Positions 29,782-39,179 of a DNA stretch of 64,000 nucleotides are shown piece by piece. Each line of letters begins with the position of its first letter. Within the stretch, counting starts at the first letter, position 1. The position numbers and the translations under genes are program-made. The notes under the pieces were generated by a model. That model was not told where the DNA came from. It ran no database searches and saw only the letters and a list, made by a program, of their open reading frames with translations. The stretch is from Candidatus Wallbacteria bacterium (GTDB lineage Bacteria > Muiribacteriota > UBA6191 > JACPRK01): assembly GCA_016213845.1 (NCBI GenBank), contig JACQZN010000042.1, forward strand, positions 39,370-103,369, given 5' to 3'.

Positions 29782-31509
29782 GTGCTGATCGATTCGCTGG
29801 TCGTCCGGGCGCTGGCCCATGAGCTGGACCGCCGGCTCGACGGTGTGCGGCTGGAGAAGATCCACCAGCCCGAGCCGGACACGATCCTGCTGCGCCTCTA
29901 TCCGGCGCCCGGGGATTGCAGCCTCGCGATCTGCCTCGACCGCACCTTGGGGCACGTGGCCCTGACGCGCCGGGAGTCGAAGAACCCACCGGTCCCGCCA
30001 GCCTTCTGCTCGCTGCTGCGCAAGTACCTGGGCGGCGCTCGAGTCCGAGGGGTGCGCCAGCCCGGGCTCGAGCGCATTCTCGAGCTCGCCTTGACGGCCG
30101 CCTGGGAGGGACAGCCCGCGGCCTACACCCTGGTCATCGAGCTCTTCGGCCACGTGCCCAATGCATATCTCCTGAACGCCGACGGACGGATTCTGGGCGC
30201 CTGCCGGCACTACCAGCAAGTGGAGCGGCTCCAGGGCGGAATCTACGTGCTGCCGCCCCAGCCGTCGAAGCCCAGCGTGCTCGAGGCCGATCGCGAATCG
30301 GTCGAACGGGCCGCCTCCGAGGCGCTCGCGCGCGGAAACCCCAAGCCGATCGTCAACGCCTTCGACGGTGCCGGGCGCGGGCTGGCGAGGCTGCTGCTCG
30401 AGCGCGCTCAGTCGGGCGGCGCAGACGCAACCTGGACGGCGCTGGCAGTGGTGCGCGCGTCGGTGGAGCTGGGCGTCGGGGCGGTCGCCTATCGCGGCCC
30501 TCAGGACGCGGCTGTCTTTCCCTGGATGCCGGCAGCCCCGCTGCCACCTGGGTGCGAGCTGCTCTCGTCGCCGTCGGCGGCCGTCGAGAAGCTGCTGGGC
30601 GAGGGCGTGCAGGCGCAGCTGGCCGACAGGCTCCGAGATCGGATGCTCTCGGCGCTCGAGCGACGACGCGCGCGTCTGGGGCAACGTCTGGAGCGCGTGC
30701 TCGAGGATCAGGAACGGGCTGGCGAGGCCGATCGGCTGGAGCGCTGGGGACATCTGCTGCAGGCCAACCCCGGTGCGGTAGGCCCGTACGCCACTTCGGT
30801 TCCGCTGCCCGACCTGTTTGCCCCCGAGGCGCCGACGATAGAGATCCCTCTGCGGCCGGGCCACACGATGGCCGCGAACGCGGCGGCGCTCTTCAACCGG
30901 GCCCGCCGGCTGCGCCGCACGGCGCCCGCGGCCCGTCAGGCCGAAGCGGAGTGCCGCGCCGAGCTCGAGCGCCTGGACCAATGGACTCGAGAGCTCCATC
31001 GAGTCGCTTTATCGCCGGCGCCGCTCATCGCGCTCCGCGAGCTCGAGACCCGGCTGCAGGCCACGGGGCTGCAGGACGGAGGCGGCTCTTCCCCCGCGCG
31101 AGACCGCCGCAAGGAAAAGCCGCGCTTCCGAGAGTTCCGTTCCTCCGACGGTCTGCGCATTCTGGCCGGTCGCAGTGTCCGCGAGAACGACGCGCTCTCG
31201 ACCCGTGTCGCCCGCCGCGGCGATCTCTGGTTGCACGCTCACGAGACCGCCGGCGCCCACGTCGTCGTGAAGCTTGCCGGCGCCGGCTGCCCCGCCGCCA
31301 CCCTCACCGAGGCCGCCCAGATCGCCGCCCACTTCAGTCCGCAGCGCTACGCTGCCAAGGCGACCGTCGCCTACACCCTGGCCGAGAACGTCAAGAAACC
31401 TCCCGGTGCTCCTGCGGGTCTCGTGACCTTGCGCACTTTCCAGACTATCGTCGTCCCCTGCGACCCGACCCTGTGCGTGAGGCTCTCGGGGAGCGTGGCC
31501 TCCGGATGA
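29782..31509 (+). CDS. rqcH: NFACT-family ribosome quality control protein (RqcH-like)
   Basis: A 575-residue protein with the order NFACT-N (residues 1-~195), HhH-like and coiled-coil middle (~200-430), and NFACT-R at the C terminus (RILAGRSVRENDAL...GDLWLHAHETAGAHVVVK). RqcH binds stalled 50S subunits with peptidyl-tRNA and recruits tRNA-Ala for C-terminal alanine tails. The essential D97-R98 pair of B. subtilis RqcH corresponds here to E97-R98 (QPGLERIL), so tailing activity is not certain. The start is GTG 29782; the family N terminus (LVVRALAHEL) begins within five residues. The last codons overlap the endonuclease V start. Confidence 0.85.
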   Translation: MLIDSLVVRALAHELDRRLDGVRLEKIHQPEPDTILLRLYPAPGDCSLAICLDRTLGHVALTRRESKNPPVPPAFCSLLRKYLGGARVRGVRQPGLERILELALTAAWEGQPAAYTLVIELFGHVPNAYLLNADGRILGACRHYQQVERLQGGIYVLPPQPSKPSVLEADRESVERAASEALARGNPKPIVNAFDGAGRGLARLLLERAQSGGADATWTALAVVRASVELGVGAVAYRGPQDAAVFPWMPAAPLPPGCELLSSPSAAVEKLLGEGVQAQLADRLRDRMLSALERRRARLGQRLERVLEDQERAGEADRLERWGHLLQANPGAVGPYATSVPLPDLFAPEAPTIEIPLRPGHTMAANAAALFNRARRLRRTAPAARQAEAECRAELERLDQWTRELHRVALSPAPLIALRELETRLQATGLQDGGGSSPARDRRKEKPRFREFRSSDGLRILAGRSVRENDALSTRVARRGDLWLHAHETAGAHVVVKLAGAGCPAATLTEAAQIAAHFSPQRYAAKATVAYTLAENVKKPPGAPAGLVTLRTFQTIVVPCDPTLCVRLSGSVASG

Positions 31510-32228
31510 TGCGACGCGATTTCTGCGACCCTGGCGGCGCTCCCAGCGCTCAGGTCGACTTTGCGGCGCTGCGGCGCAAGCAAGAGGAGCTGGCCGCACG
31601 CGTGGTGCTCCAGGACCGGCTGGGGCCGGTCCGGCTCGTCGCGGGGACGGACCTCTCGGCCGGTCCGTACGCGCCGACGGTCTGGGCCTCGGTCGTCGTC
31701 TTCGCCTGGCCGGGTCTGGAGCTGGTCGATTCGGCGTCGGTCGTCTGCGAAGACCCGTTTCCGTACCGGACGGGATTGCTCGGGTTCCGGGAGGTGCCGC
31801 CGCTAGTAGCTGCCTTCGAGCGGCTTTCCCGGTGGCCCGACCTGGCGATCGTGGACGGGCAGGGGCTGGCCCATCCCAGGCGGTTCGGGCTCGCCTGTCA
31901 CCTCGGGTTGGAGCTCGACTTGCCCACGATCGGCTGTGCCAAGAGCCGGCTCGTCGGCGAGCCGGGCGACCCGCTCGGCGATACGGCCGGCGCGGCCGTA
32001 CCTATGCTGGACGCCGGCGAGCGGATTGGCTACGTCGTGCGTGGCCGCGCGGGCTGCAAGCCGCTCTGGGTCAGCCCGGGCCACCGCGTGTCCGCGGAGC
32101 TGGCGCTTGAGTGGGTGCGGCTGCTGCTGGGGCCCTACCGGCTGCCGATCCCCCAGCGCGAAGCGCACCGCCTGGCCAACCGGGCCCGCCGCGGCGAAAG
32201 CCCCGCCACCCGCGTGAACGGCCCGTGA
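31506..32228 (+). CDS. nfi: Endonuclease V (deoxyinosine-specific)
   Basis: A 240-residue repair nuclease that nicks DNA near deoxyinosine (or RNA inosine in some homologues). Active-site residues by alignment with the Thermotoga enzyme are D49 (VAGTDLS), Y87 and E96 (FPYRTGLLGFRE), D117 (AIVDGQGLAHPRRFG) and K146 (GCAKSRLVG). ATG 31506 overlaps the rqcH stop (ATGA), so the two are translationally coupled. It converges on the ABC permease gene; a half-copy of the palindrome arm follows. Confidence 0.93.
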   Translation: MMRRDFCDPGGAPSAQVDFAALRRKQEELAARVVLQDRLGPVRLVAGTDLSAGPYAPTVWASVVVFAWPGLELVDSASVVCEDPFPYRTGLLGFREVPPLVAAFERLSRWPDLAIVDGQGLAHPRRFGLACHLGLELDLPTIGCAKSRLVGEPGDPLGDTAGAAVPMLDAGERIGYVVRGRAGCKPLWVSPGHRVSAELALEWVRLLLGPYRLPIPQREAHRLANRARRGESPATRVNGP

Positions 32229-32234
32229 GGGCCG

Positions 32235-32268
32235 AAAAACCCGGTACGGGTAGACGCCACGGGATTTC
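32235..32268. repeat. Single arm copy of the 3053-3126 palindrome
   Basis: AAAACCCGGTACGGGTAGAC continuing to 32268 matches the right arm of the palindrome at 3091-3124 with about three substitutions. No inverted partner is present. As at 3053, it lies between convergent genes, and it overlaps the permease stop codon. Confidence 0.85.
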
Positions 32269-33784
32269 AGTCGACGCCGAGGGAGGCTTTCTTGGCGGCG
32301 ATCTGGGCGGCGAGGGTGGCGCGGCGGCGGGTGGCGAGGTAGCAGGAGGAGAGGGCCAGGACGCTGGCGAGGAGGATGGAGAGCATCGCCAGACCGGACG
32401 GGTCCGCGCTGGGGCGGACGGGATTGACCAGGTTGATGAGGACGAAGGGGGGATTGCCGACCATCAGCAGGGGCAGGAAGTGCTCCACGTTTTCGGTCGT
32501 GGCCATGGCGACGGCCAGCGGCCCCATCGCGATCGTCATCATGGCGAAGAAGGTGAGAAACCTGGCGAAGTCGGGAACCACCAGCGTCATCCACTCGTGG
32601 GTGCGGCAGGCAAACTTCAGCGCCAGGAAGGTGAGTGCGTTGCCGACCACCAGCAAGAGCCCGAGCTCGGCCGCCGAGGCACCGGCGTTGAGCCAGGGCG
32701 CGGCCCAGACGGCCAGGGGGACGGCGTTGGAGAGGGCCGCCAGCAGGACCAGGAAGGCCAGCGGCGAGCCCGACTCGCCCAGAAGCTGCTCGCGGCCGGA
32801 GACTGCGCCGCGCCAGAGCTCCTGCTCCGTGCGCTCGCGGCCGGGTACCAGCGCCACGCCGATGGCGACGAGGGCGACCATCATCAGACTCTGGAACAGT
32901 GCCACGCCCAGCAACAGGTCCTTCTGGGACACGGCGCCGTCGACCGGGTAGCTGAGCAGGAACCCCACAGCCAGAGTGACCATACCGGCGTAGCCCGTGA
33001 GGAGCTGCTTGCGCGTCCAGGGCGGCGCGGCCGGCCGGGCCAGGTAGCGGGTGACGCCCAGGAGGCAGGCCCAGGTCCCCAGCGCGTAGAAGAGGACCGT
33101 GAGCAGCTCGATCGGGATGCCGAGGCCGGCGAGCGGCGGCGCATAGCGTTCTGCGGGCCGCACCGTACCCATCAGGTGGAAGAGCGCCGGAACCGGAGTA
33201 GCCGCCTCGATCACCGGCACCGGGCAGCTTGCCAGCACTCCGGTGAGCAAGAGCCCGCCGACCATGGCGTTGCCCGAGCCGCTATCGCCCTTGGCGGCGC
33301 CCGTCGACATCAACAGCCCGAGCGCGCAATAGAAGAAAGTTGTACCCGTGAGGATGGCGAACACGGCCAGGATCTGGCCGACTGAGAACCCGCCGAGCGC
33401 GGCTGCGCCCAGCGCAAAGGGCAGGGCCAGAAGATTTACGAAGTGGGTCGAGGCGGTCAGGCCCAGGAGCTTGCCCGCGGCCAGCTCCAGCGGCGTCAAG
33501 GCCGTGATGCGCTGGCTGTCGAGGGTGCCGTTTTCCTTGTCGCGCGCGATGGAGGCGCCGCCTGCCAGCAGCCCGGCGAACGCGGCGACGAAGAAGTGGA
33601 AGCCGAGCAGCCCGAGCAGGTACGGGCCGACCAGCCTGTCCAGCTCCTCGCCGGCCTGATAGCGCGCGAAGTGGTACAGGAACCAGAGCGTTGCCAGCAT
33701 CACGTAGCCGGTCACGTGGACCGTGCCTCTCGGCAGGTCCTTGTCTCCGCGCACGCTCCTGATGAATTCGGCGTTGTCGAGCAT
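32267..33784 (-). CDS. ABC-2 type exporter permease
   Basis: A ~505-residue integral membrane protein with about 12 predicted helices in two halves. The first half contains the ABC-2 element GPYLLGLLGFHFFVAAFAGLLAGGASIARDKENGTLD, typical of exporters that carry ERE/GTLD-like sequences after the second helix. ATG 33784 has AGGAG 6 nt upstream. The ATPase gene lies 69 bp upstream on the same strand, forming a two-gene exporter operon. The substrate is unknown. Confidence 0.85.
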   Translation of the reverse strand: MLDNAEFIRSVRGDKDLPRGTVHVTGYVMLATLWFLYHFARYQAGEELDRLVGPYLLGLLGFHFFVAAFAGLLAGGASIARDKENGTLDSQRITALTPLELAAGKLLGLTASTHFVNLLALPFALGAAALGGFSVGQILAVFAILTGTTFFYCALGLLMSTGAAKGDSGSGNAMVGGLLLTGVLASCPVPVIEAATPVPALFHLMGTVRPAERYAPPLAGLGIPIELLTVLFYALGTWACLLGVTRYLARPAAPPWTRKQLLTGYAGMVTLAVGFLLSYPVDGAVSQKDLLLGVALFQSLMMVALVAIGVALVPGRERTEQELWRGAVSGREQLLGESGSPLAFLVLLAALSNAVPLAVWAAPWLNAGASAAELGLLLVVGNALTFLALKFACRTHEWMTLVVPDFARFLTFFAMMTIAMGPLAVAMATTENVEHFLPLLMVGNPPFVLINLVNPVRPSADPSGLAMLSILLASVLALSSCYLATRRRATLAAQIAAKKASLGVD

Positions 33785-33853
33785 CGATCTCTCCTCGCCC
33801 CCGAAGGCGTTGTTTATCAATTTGCCCCGGACCGCCGGATTTCGCTACTGCCG

Positions 33854-34798
<945 letters not shown>

Positions 34799-34868
34799 CG
34801 AAGCTCCTTGGTGCTTGTGGAGGGGTGCGTGAGTGAGGGATACTTCAGTCGCGAGGAGGGGATGCCGC

Positions 34869-35645
34869 TTGCAGCCCATCTACGGACAGTACTCCTACAT
34901 CTACCAGACTTACGACGCTCAGCACGCCGATCGTCCCGACCTGAAGCAGGATGTGCTCTTCTACACGGACCTGGCGCTGGAGGCCGGCGGCCGCGTGCTG
35001 GAGGTCGGCTGCGGCACGGGGCGCGTGCTGCTGGCGATCAAGAAGGCCGGCATCGATGTGTGGGGGCTCGACATCTCGGAAGGCATGCTCGAGCTGCTGC
35101 GGGCCAAGGCCAAGAAGCTGGGCTTCAACTGCAAGCTGCACGTCGGCGACATGCGCAACTTCAAGCTGGAGCGCAAGTTCCGGCTGATCCTGTTGCCGTT
35201 CCGCGTCTTCCAGCACATGCTCACTGGGGCCGACCAGCTGGCGGCGCTCGGAAACCTGCGCGAGCATCTGCTGCCCGGCGGCCGCCTGGCGCTCAACATC
35301 TTCAACGCCGACGTGGAGCGCCTGACGCGCAAGTCGGGCCAGCCGCTGCTCGAAGGCTCCTTCACGCACCCGGTTTCGGGCCGGCGTGTGCTGCAGTTCG
35401 CGGCGACCGTCCCCGACTGGGGGCAGCAGGTGATCCACAACCAGATGATGTTCCATGAGCTCGACCCGGCGGGCAAGGTCGTGGAGCAGCACGTGGTGCC
35501 GCTCTCGATGCGCTGGACTTACCGCTGGGAGTTCGAGCACCTGGCCGCGCGGGCCGGTTTCACCGTCGACTCGCTGTACGGCGGGTTCGACCGCTCTCCC
35601 TTCACCGCGGGCTCCGGTGAGCAGGTCTGGGTCCTCAAGCGCTGA
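34869..35645 (+). CDS. Class I SAM-dependent methyltransferase
   Basis: A ~258-residue soluble Rossmann-fold methyltransferase. Motif I VLEVGCGTGRVL and a downstream acidic residue in DVWGLDISEGML bind SAM, and VGDMRNFKL follows. The substrate is not predictable. The start is uncertain: TTG 34869 has a strong GAGGAGG 9 nt upstream and begins QPIYGQYSYIYQ; an in-frame GTG at 34833 has no clear Shine-Dalgarno. It converges with the DUF547 gene with 9 bp between them. Confidence 0.85.
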   Translation: MQPIYGQYSYIYQTYDAQHADRPDLKQDVLFYTDLALEAGGRVLEVGCGTGRVLLAIKKAGIDVWGLDISEGMLELLRAKAKKLGFNCKLHVGDMRNFKLERKFRLILLPFRVFQHMLTGADQLAALGNLREHLLPGGRLALNIFNADVERLTRKSGQPLLEGSFTHPVSGRRVLQFAATVPDWGQQVIHNQMMFHELDPAGKVVEQHVVPLSMRWTYRWEFEHLAARAGFTVDSLYGGFDRSPFTAGSGEQVWVLKR

Positions 35646-35654
35646 GGCCGGCAG

Positions 35655-36464
35655 CTAGCGCGGCGTGTCGTTGAGGTTCCAGTCGTAGGGCAGGAACCGG
35701 ACCCGGAACCCGCCCGAGCGGATGGCCTGCGCGGCGGCCGCGGGGCCGAAGCCGGCCAGGAAGGACGCTGCGGCGGCGTCCTTTCCGGAGAGTCCGGCGA
35801 ACGTCCCTCCCGGGGCGTAGGCCTTCAGAAAGTCCTGGTAGAACCAGGAGAAGATCTCGGAGGCATGAATGGTCTTTGCCGTCAGGTCGATCCGGTTGCG
35901 CGCGAGGCTGGCGGCGAACTGGCGAGCGGCATCCGTGAGCTGGGTCTCGAGGCGATCGCCCAGGTAGGGTTCGTTCCGCAGCTCGGGGCATGAGATCGAC
36001 GCGCAGTTGATCGCGGCGTGGAGCCGAGGGTCGAGGAAGCGGGCCCGAAGAATCTCGTGTTCGATGGCGTTCAGCGTGAACGGCTTGCCGGCCGCTGTGA
36101 AGGTGAGGCGGTCCCAGACGCCCGGGATCTGCCGGATGCTGCCGCGCGGGTACTGGGAGCTGGGCGCGAGCGGATAGCGATCGACCACCGCCTTCAACGT
36201 GAACGCGTTGTAGGCGTTGATCCAGAAGGCGAACTGATCGTCGCGGCCAAGCGCCGCCAGCTCCGAGGCGCCGACAGCGCCGAGCGCACCAACGTAGGAA
36301 TCGAGGCGCGACCGGTCGGCGGCGAGCGCCTTGTAGTCCACCGACCCGCTGCGGACGTGTGCCTTCAACACCTGAGCGAAGAGGCCGTGAGCGCGGTCGA
36401 AGTCAGCGGCGGGGGCCGCCGCCGCCAGGCCCGCACCGAGCGCCAGGATGAGTGCCACTCGCAT
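35655..36464 (-). CDS. Exported DUF547 protein
   Basis: A ~269-residue protein with a signal peptide (MRVALILALGAGLAAAAPAA). The DUF547 core is clear: FAFWINAYNAFTLKAVV, HAAINCASISCPELR with a conserved CxxxxC-type cysteine pair, and ASEIFSWFYQDF. The family occurs in bacteria and plants; fold comparisons suggest a papain-like or transglutaminase-like relation, but the activity is unproven. ATG 36464 is preferred to 36506 because it starts the signal peptide. It is divergent from the DNA methyltransferase gene. Confidence 0.85.
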   Translation of the reverse strand: MRVALILALGAGLAAAAPAADFDRAHGLFAQVLKAHVRSGSVDYKALAADRSRLDSYVGALGAVGASELAALGRDDQFAFWINAYNAFTLKAVVDRYPLAPSSQYPRGSIRQIPGVWDRLTFTAAGKPFTLNAIEHEILRARFLDPRLHAAINCASISCPELRNEPYLGDRLETQLTDAARQFAASLARNRIDLTAKTIHASEIFSWFYQDFLKAYAPGGTFAGLSGKDAAAASFLAGFGPAAAAQAIRSGGFRVRFLPYDWNLNDTPR

Positions 36465-36629
36465 CCGGAGTTCCTTTCCCGCCCGTCGGGCGGACGCGGA
36501 ACCCATCGTAGCATCGAGGGAATCGCCGTGTCGGATACATAATCGCGCTGGCGGCTTCGCTTTTTGTTCGAACGGGACGATACCTCAGGTAACAGACACC
36601 GTTCGAGACCCGCAAAGGAACCACCGCAC

Positions 36630-37493
36630 ATGTCGAGGCTCATGGCCGCTTCGGCGGCAGCATCCGCCGCCGCCCCCGCGTCGCCGACTCCGCGTCGCAG
36701 CCAGGTCAACGACCTGGACCTGAAGAACTGGAAACAGTACGAGGAGATCGTCACCGACAGCCTCTGGATCATCCCCGAGCGGGATTCGACGGGGGTTCAC
36801 CGTGGGGATTACCACGGGAACTTCGTGCCGCAGATCCCGCACCAGGTGATGATGCGGTACACCAAGAAGGGCGAGGCGGTGTTCGACCCGTTCCTGGGAA
36901 GCGGCACGACTCTCATCGAGGCGCAGCGTATGGGGCGACACGCGCTCGGCGTGGAGCTCCAGGCACCGGTCGCGGCTGCGGCCAAGGCGAGACTATCGCA
37001 AGAAGCCAATCCGCACGGGTCGGCGATCAAGGTCATCAACGAAGATTGCCGCTCGAGTCGCACCAAGATCTGGGCGCTCAACTTCCTCAAGGAGCTGGGC
37101 CGCACGCACTTCCAGTGCGCGGTGCTCCATCCGCCCTACCACGACATCATCAAGTTCAGCGACGACACGAGCGACCTGTCCAACGCCGCTTCCACCGAGG
37201 AGTTTTTGGCGATGTTCGACGAGGTGCTGGCGCAGACGATCGATCTCCTCGAGGAGGATCGTTACCTGGCGCTGGTGATCGGCGACAAGTACGACGGCGG
37301 CCAGTGGATTCCGCTCGGCTTCTACACGATGCAGCGGGCGCTGGCCAGGGGGCTGACGCTCAAGAGCGTGGTTGTGAAGAACATGACGGGCAACCGCGCC
37401 AAGCGCAACGTCGAGAACCTATGGCGCTATCGCGCGCTCTACGGCGGCTTTTACATCTTCCGCCACGAGTACGTGATTCTCTTCAAGAAGTAG
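36630..37493 (+). CDS. Orphan N4/N6-type DNA methyltransferase
   Basis: A 287-residue enzyme with a SAM-binding FDPFLGSGTT motif (85-94) followed by GVEL (motif II), and a catalytic HPPY at 167-170 in place of DPPY/SPPY. Motif I precedes motif IV, unlike the beta-class order (IV then I). No restriction endonuclease, specificity subunit or Vsr gene is adjacent, so it is solitary. It may methylate adenine-N6 or cytosine-N4 in a specific site. GGAA lies upstream of ATG 36630; the frame runs upstream to 36564. It is convergent with the response regulator, 16 bp apart. Confidence 0.85.
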   Translation: MSRLMAASAAASAAAPASPTPRRSQVNDLDLKNWKQYEEIVTDSLWIIPERDSTGVHRGDYHGNFVPQIPHQVMMRYTKKGEAVFDPFLGSGTTLIEAQRMGRHALGVELQAPVAAAAKARLSQEANPHGSAIKVINEDCRSSRTKIWALNFLKELGRTHFQCAVLHPPYHDIIKFSDDTSDLSNAASTEEFLAMFDEVLAQTIDLLEEDRYLALVIGDKYDGGQWIPLGFYTMQRALARGLTLKSVVVKNMTGNRAKRNVENLWRYRALYGGFYIFRHEYVILFKK

Positions 37494-37509
37494 CCGCCCG
37501 GGGCAACGC

Positions 37510-38094
37510 TCAGCCCACCACCCGGGAGAGGCACTCGGGGCAGATCCCGTGGGTGAAGCGGACCTCGGCGTGCGCCGAGAGGTACTTCTCGACCTGCTGC
37601 CAGTAATTCTTGTCGTCCCGCACGCTCTTGCAGTAGGAGCAGATGGGGAGGAGACCTCGGAGCGTCTTCACGTTCGACAGGGCGTCTTCGAGCTCTCGCG
37701 CCCGGGCGACCAGCTTTTCCTGGAGCTGGATCGTGCGGGCGCCGGCTTCCAGTCGAGCCTGTAGCTCGAGCATCCCGAAAGGCTTTGCGATGAAGTCGTT
37801 GACGCCGACCGCGAAGGCCTCGGCCAGCTTTTCCTGTCCGCCGAGAACGGTGATGATGATGACGTAGTGGGGAACGTCGGTCTCGACTGCCCTCAGCTTT
37901 TGAGTGATGTCGATCGCCGTCAGGCCGGGCAGCATCCAGTCGAGCAGGAGGAGCTTGGGGCCGTCTTGTCCTGCCAGGGCATCGAAAGCCTGTTGACCGT
38001 TCTCGTATCCTTCGACCTCAAAGCCCCACTCCCGGACCAAGCCTTCCAGGTACGAGAGAACGGAGCGCTCGTCTTCGGCGATCAGGACTCGCAT
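37510..38094 (-). CDS. Response regulator with C-terminal CxxC...CxxC module
   Basis: A 194-residue protein. The receiver domain (residues 1-118) has the acidic pair E7/D8, phospho-acceptor D52, T82 and K104. A short coiled coil (about 121-147) leads to a C-terminal module with C152-C155 and C185-C188 (LLPICSYCK...HGICPEC), a recurring tail of receiver and histidine-kinase proteins thought to bind metal or signal redox state. There is no DNA-binding or output enzyme domain and no neighbouring histidine kinase. ATG start at 38094. Confidence 0.88.
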   Translation of the reverse strand: MRVLIAEDERSVLSYLEGLVREWGFEVEGYENGQQAFDALAGQDGPKLLLLDWMLPGLTAIDITQKLRAVETDVPHYVIIITVLGGQEKLAEAFAVGVNDFIAKPFGMLELQARLEAGARTIQLQEKLVARARELEDALSNVKTLRGLLPICSYCKSVRDDKNYWQQVEKYLSAHAEVRFTHGICPECLSRVVG

Positions 38095-38182
38095 GGGTCA
38101 CAGCGTACCACCGAAGGTGGTGTTTCGTCCGTGAATCACGAACGCCGCGAGCCGATGGCCAGAAGACCGGGGCAGGAATGTC

Positions 38183-39076
38183 CTAGCGCCGGAAGGCCTC
38201 CGTCATCGGCTTGCCGGCGATGGCGGACGGTACGGGCACCCCCAGCGCCCAGAGCGCGGTTGCGGCGGTGTCGCAAGTCGAAACGGGCTTCTTCAGGACG
38301 TAGCCGGGTCGAACGCCAGGGCCGTGAGCTATCCACGGAATCAGCACGCATTCGGGGGTGTTGGGGCCGTGGCTCTTCCCCTTACCGCCGTGGTCGGCGG
38401 TCACGATGAGGAGCGTCTCCTGCCGGATGCCGGCGGCATCGAGACCGGTGAGGAGCTGGCCCAGGGCTCGATCGGCGGAGGCGACACCCTTGAAGTAGAA
38501 AGGCGTCATCCAGCCGTCCTTGTGGCCGTTGTTGTCCGGATCGGTCAGGTGGACCAGCGTCAGGGCGGGGGGCTTCTCGGCGAAGAGCTTCGAGGCGGCC
38601 TTCACGACGGGGGCGGCGGTCCAGCCCGGTTGGAAGAAAGGCGTGACCCGTGTGTCGGGGATGAGTTGCTTCAGGCGCTTCTTGCCGGCGATGACGGCCG
38701 TGGAGAGTCCGGCGCGGGCGGCGAGCTGGAAGATGGTCCGGGCCTTGAGCGGGCCTTTCTGGTCTTCGGTGTTCCAGGTGATCCCGTGGACGTCGGGGCG
38801 GACGCCGGTCAGCATCGAGGCGTGGGAGACGAGCGTGACGCTCGGCAACGTTGTCCTGGCCTTCAGGGTCGATGAGCCGCGGCGTATCAAGCCGGCCAGC
38901 ACCGGCGTGCGCGCGGCGGTGATGGCGTCGGGCCTCAGGCCGTCGACGCTGACGATCACCACGTGGCGAAACAGTCCCTCGGCCAGCGCCGGCGAGGCCG
39001 CCGACGCGAAGGCCAGGAGCGCTGCCAGCGCCAGGCGAAGCCCCCGCCGCGCTCCATTCATTCTCGAGTTTTCCAT
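38183..39076 (-). CDS. Exported phosphodiesterase/nucleotide pyrophosphatase-like protein
   Basis: A 297-residue secreted member of the alkaline phosphatase superfamily. The signal peptide ends SPALAEG. Metal ligand D45 (VSVDGLRPD), probable nucleophile T81 (LPSVTLVSHASMLTG), HLTDPDNNGHKDG and TADHGGKGKSHG are in the NPP order, and the length is compact. It probably hydrolyses phosphodiesters or phosphomonoesters in the periplasm. ATG 39076 is chosen because GGAGA, built into the edge of the heptamer array, sits 4 nt upstream. It lies downstream of the Bat operon on the same strand and may receive read-through. Confidence 0.85.
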   Translation of the reverse strand: MENSRMNGARRGLRLALAALLAFASAASPALAEGLFRHVVIVSVDGLRPDAITAARTPVLAGLIRRGSSTLKARTTLPSVTLVSHASMLTGVRPDVHGITWNTEDQKGPLKARTIFQLAARAGLSTAVIAGKKRLKQLIPDTRVTPFFQPGWTAAPVVKAASKLFAEKPPALTLVHLTDPDNNGHKDGWMTPFYFKGVASADRALGQLLTGLDAAGIRQETLLIVTADHGGKGKSHGPNTPECVLIPWIAHGPGVRPGYVLKKPVSTCDTAATALWALGVPVPSAIAGKPMTEAFRR

Positions 39077-39088
39077 CGACTCTCCAAG

Positions 39089-39179
39089 CCTCAAGCCTCA
39101 CTCCTCAAGCCTCAAGCCTCAAGCCTCAAGCCTCACTCCTCAAGCCTCAAGCCTCAAGCCTCACTCCTCAAGCCTCAGA
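39089..39179. repeat. Heptamer tandem array, type CCTCAAG (13 units)
   Basis: Thirteen exact-register 7-bp units, CCTCAAG with regular CCTCACT variants every three or four units, ending in CCTCAGA. The last unit supplies the stop codon of batE, and the degenerate unit CTCCAAG at the other edge supplies the Shine-Dalgarno of the downstream gene. Confidence 0.95.

Noticed and set aside
36630..37493. Restriction-modification system around the DNA methyltransferase
   Set aside because: Neighbours are a DUF547 gene and a response regulator; no endonuclease or specificity subunit is visible.
39089..39179. Possible CRISPR array
   Set aside because: Units are 7 bp with no spacers, and no cas genes are present in the window.
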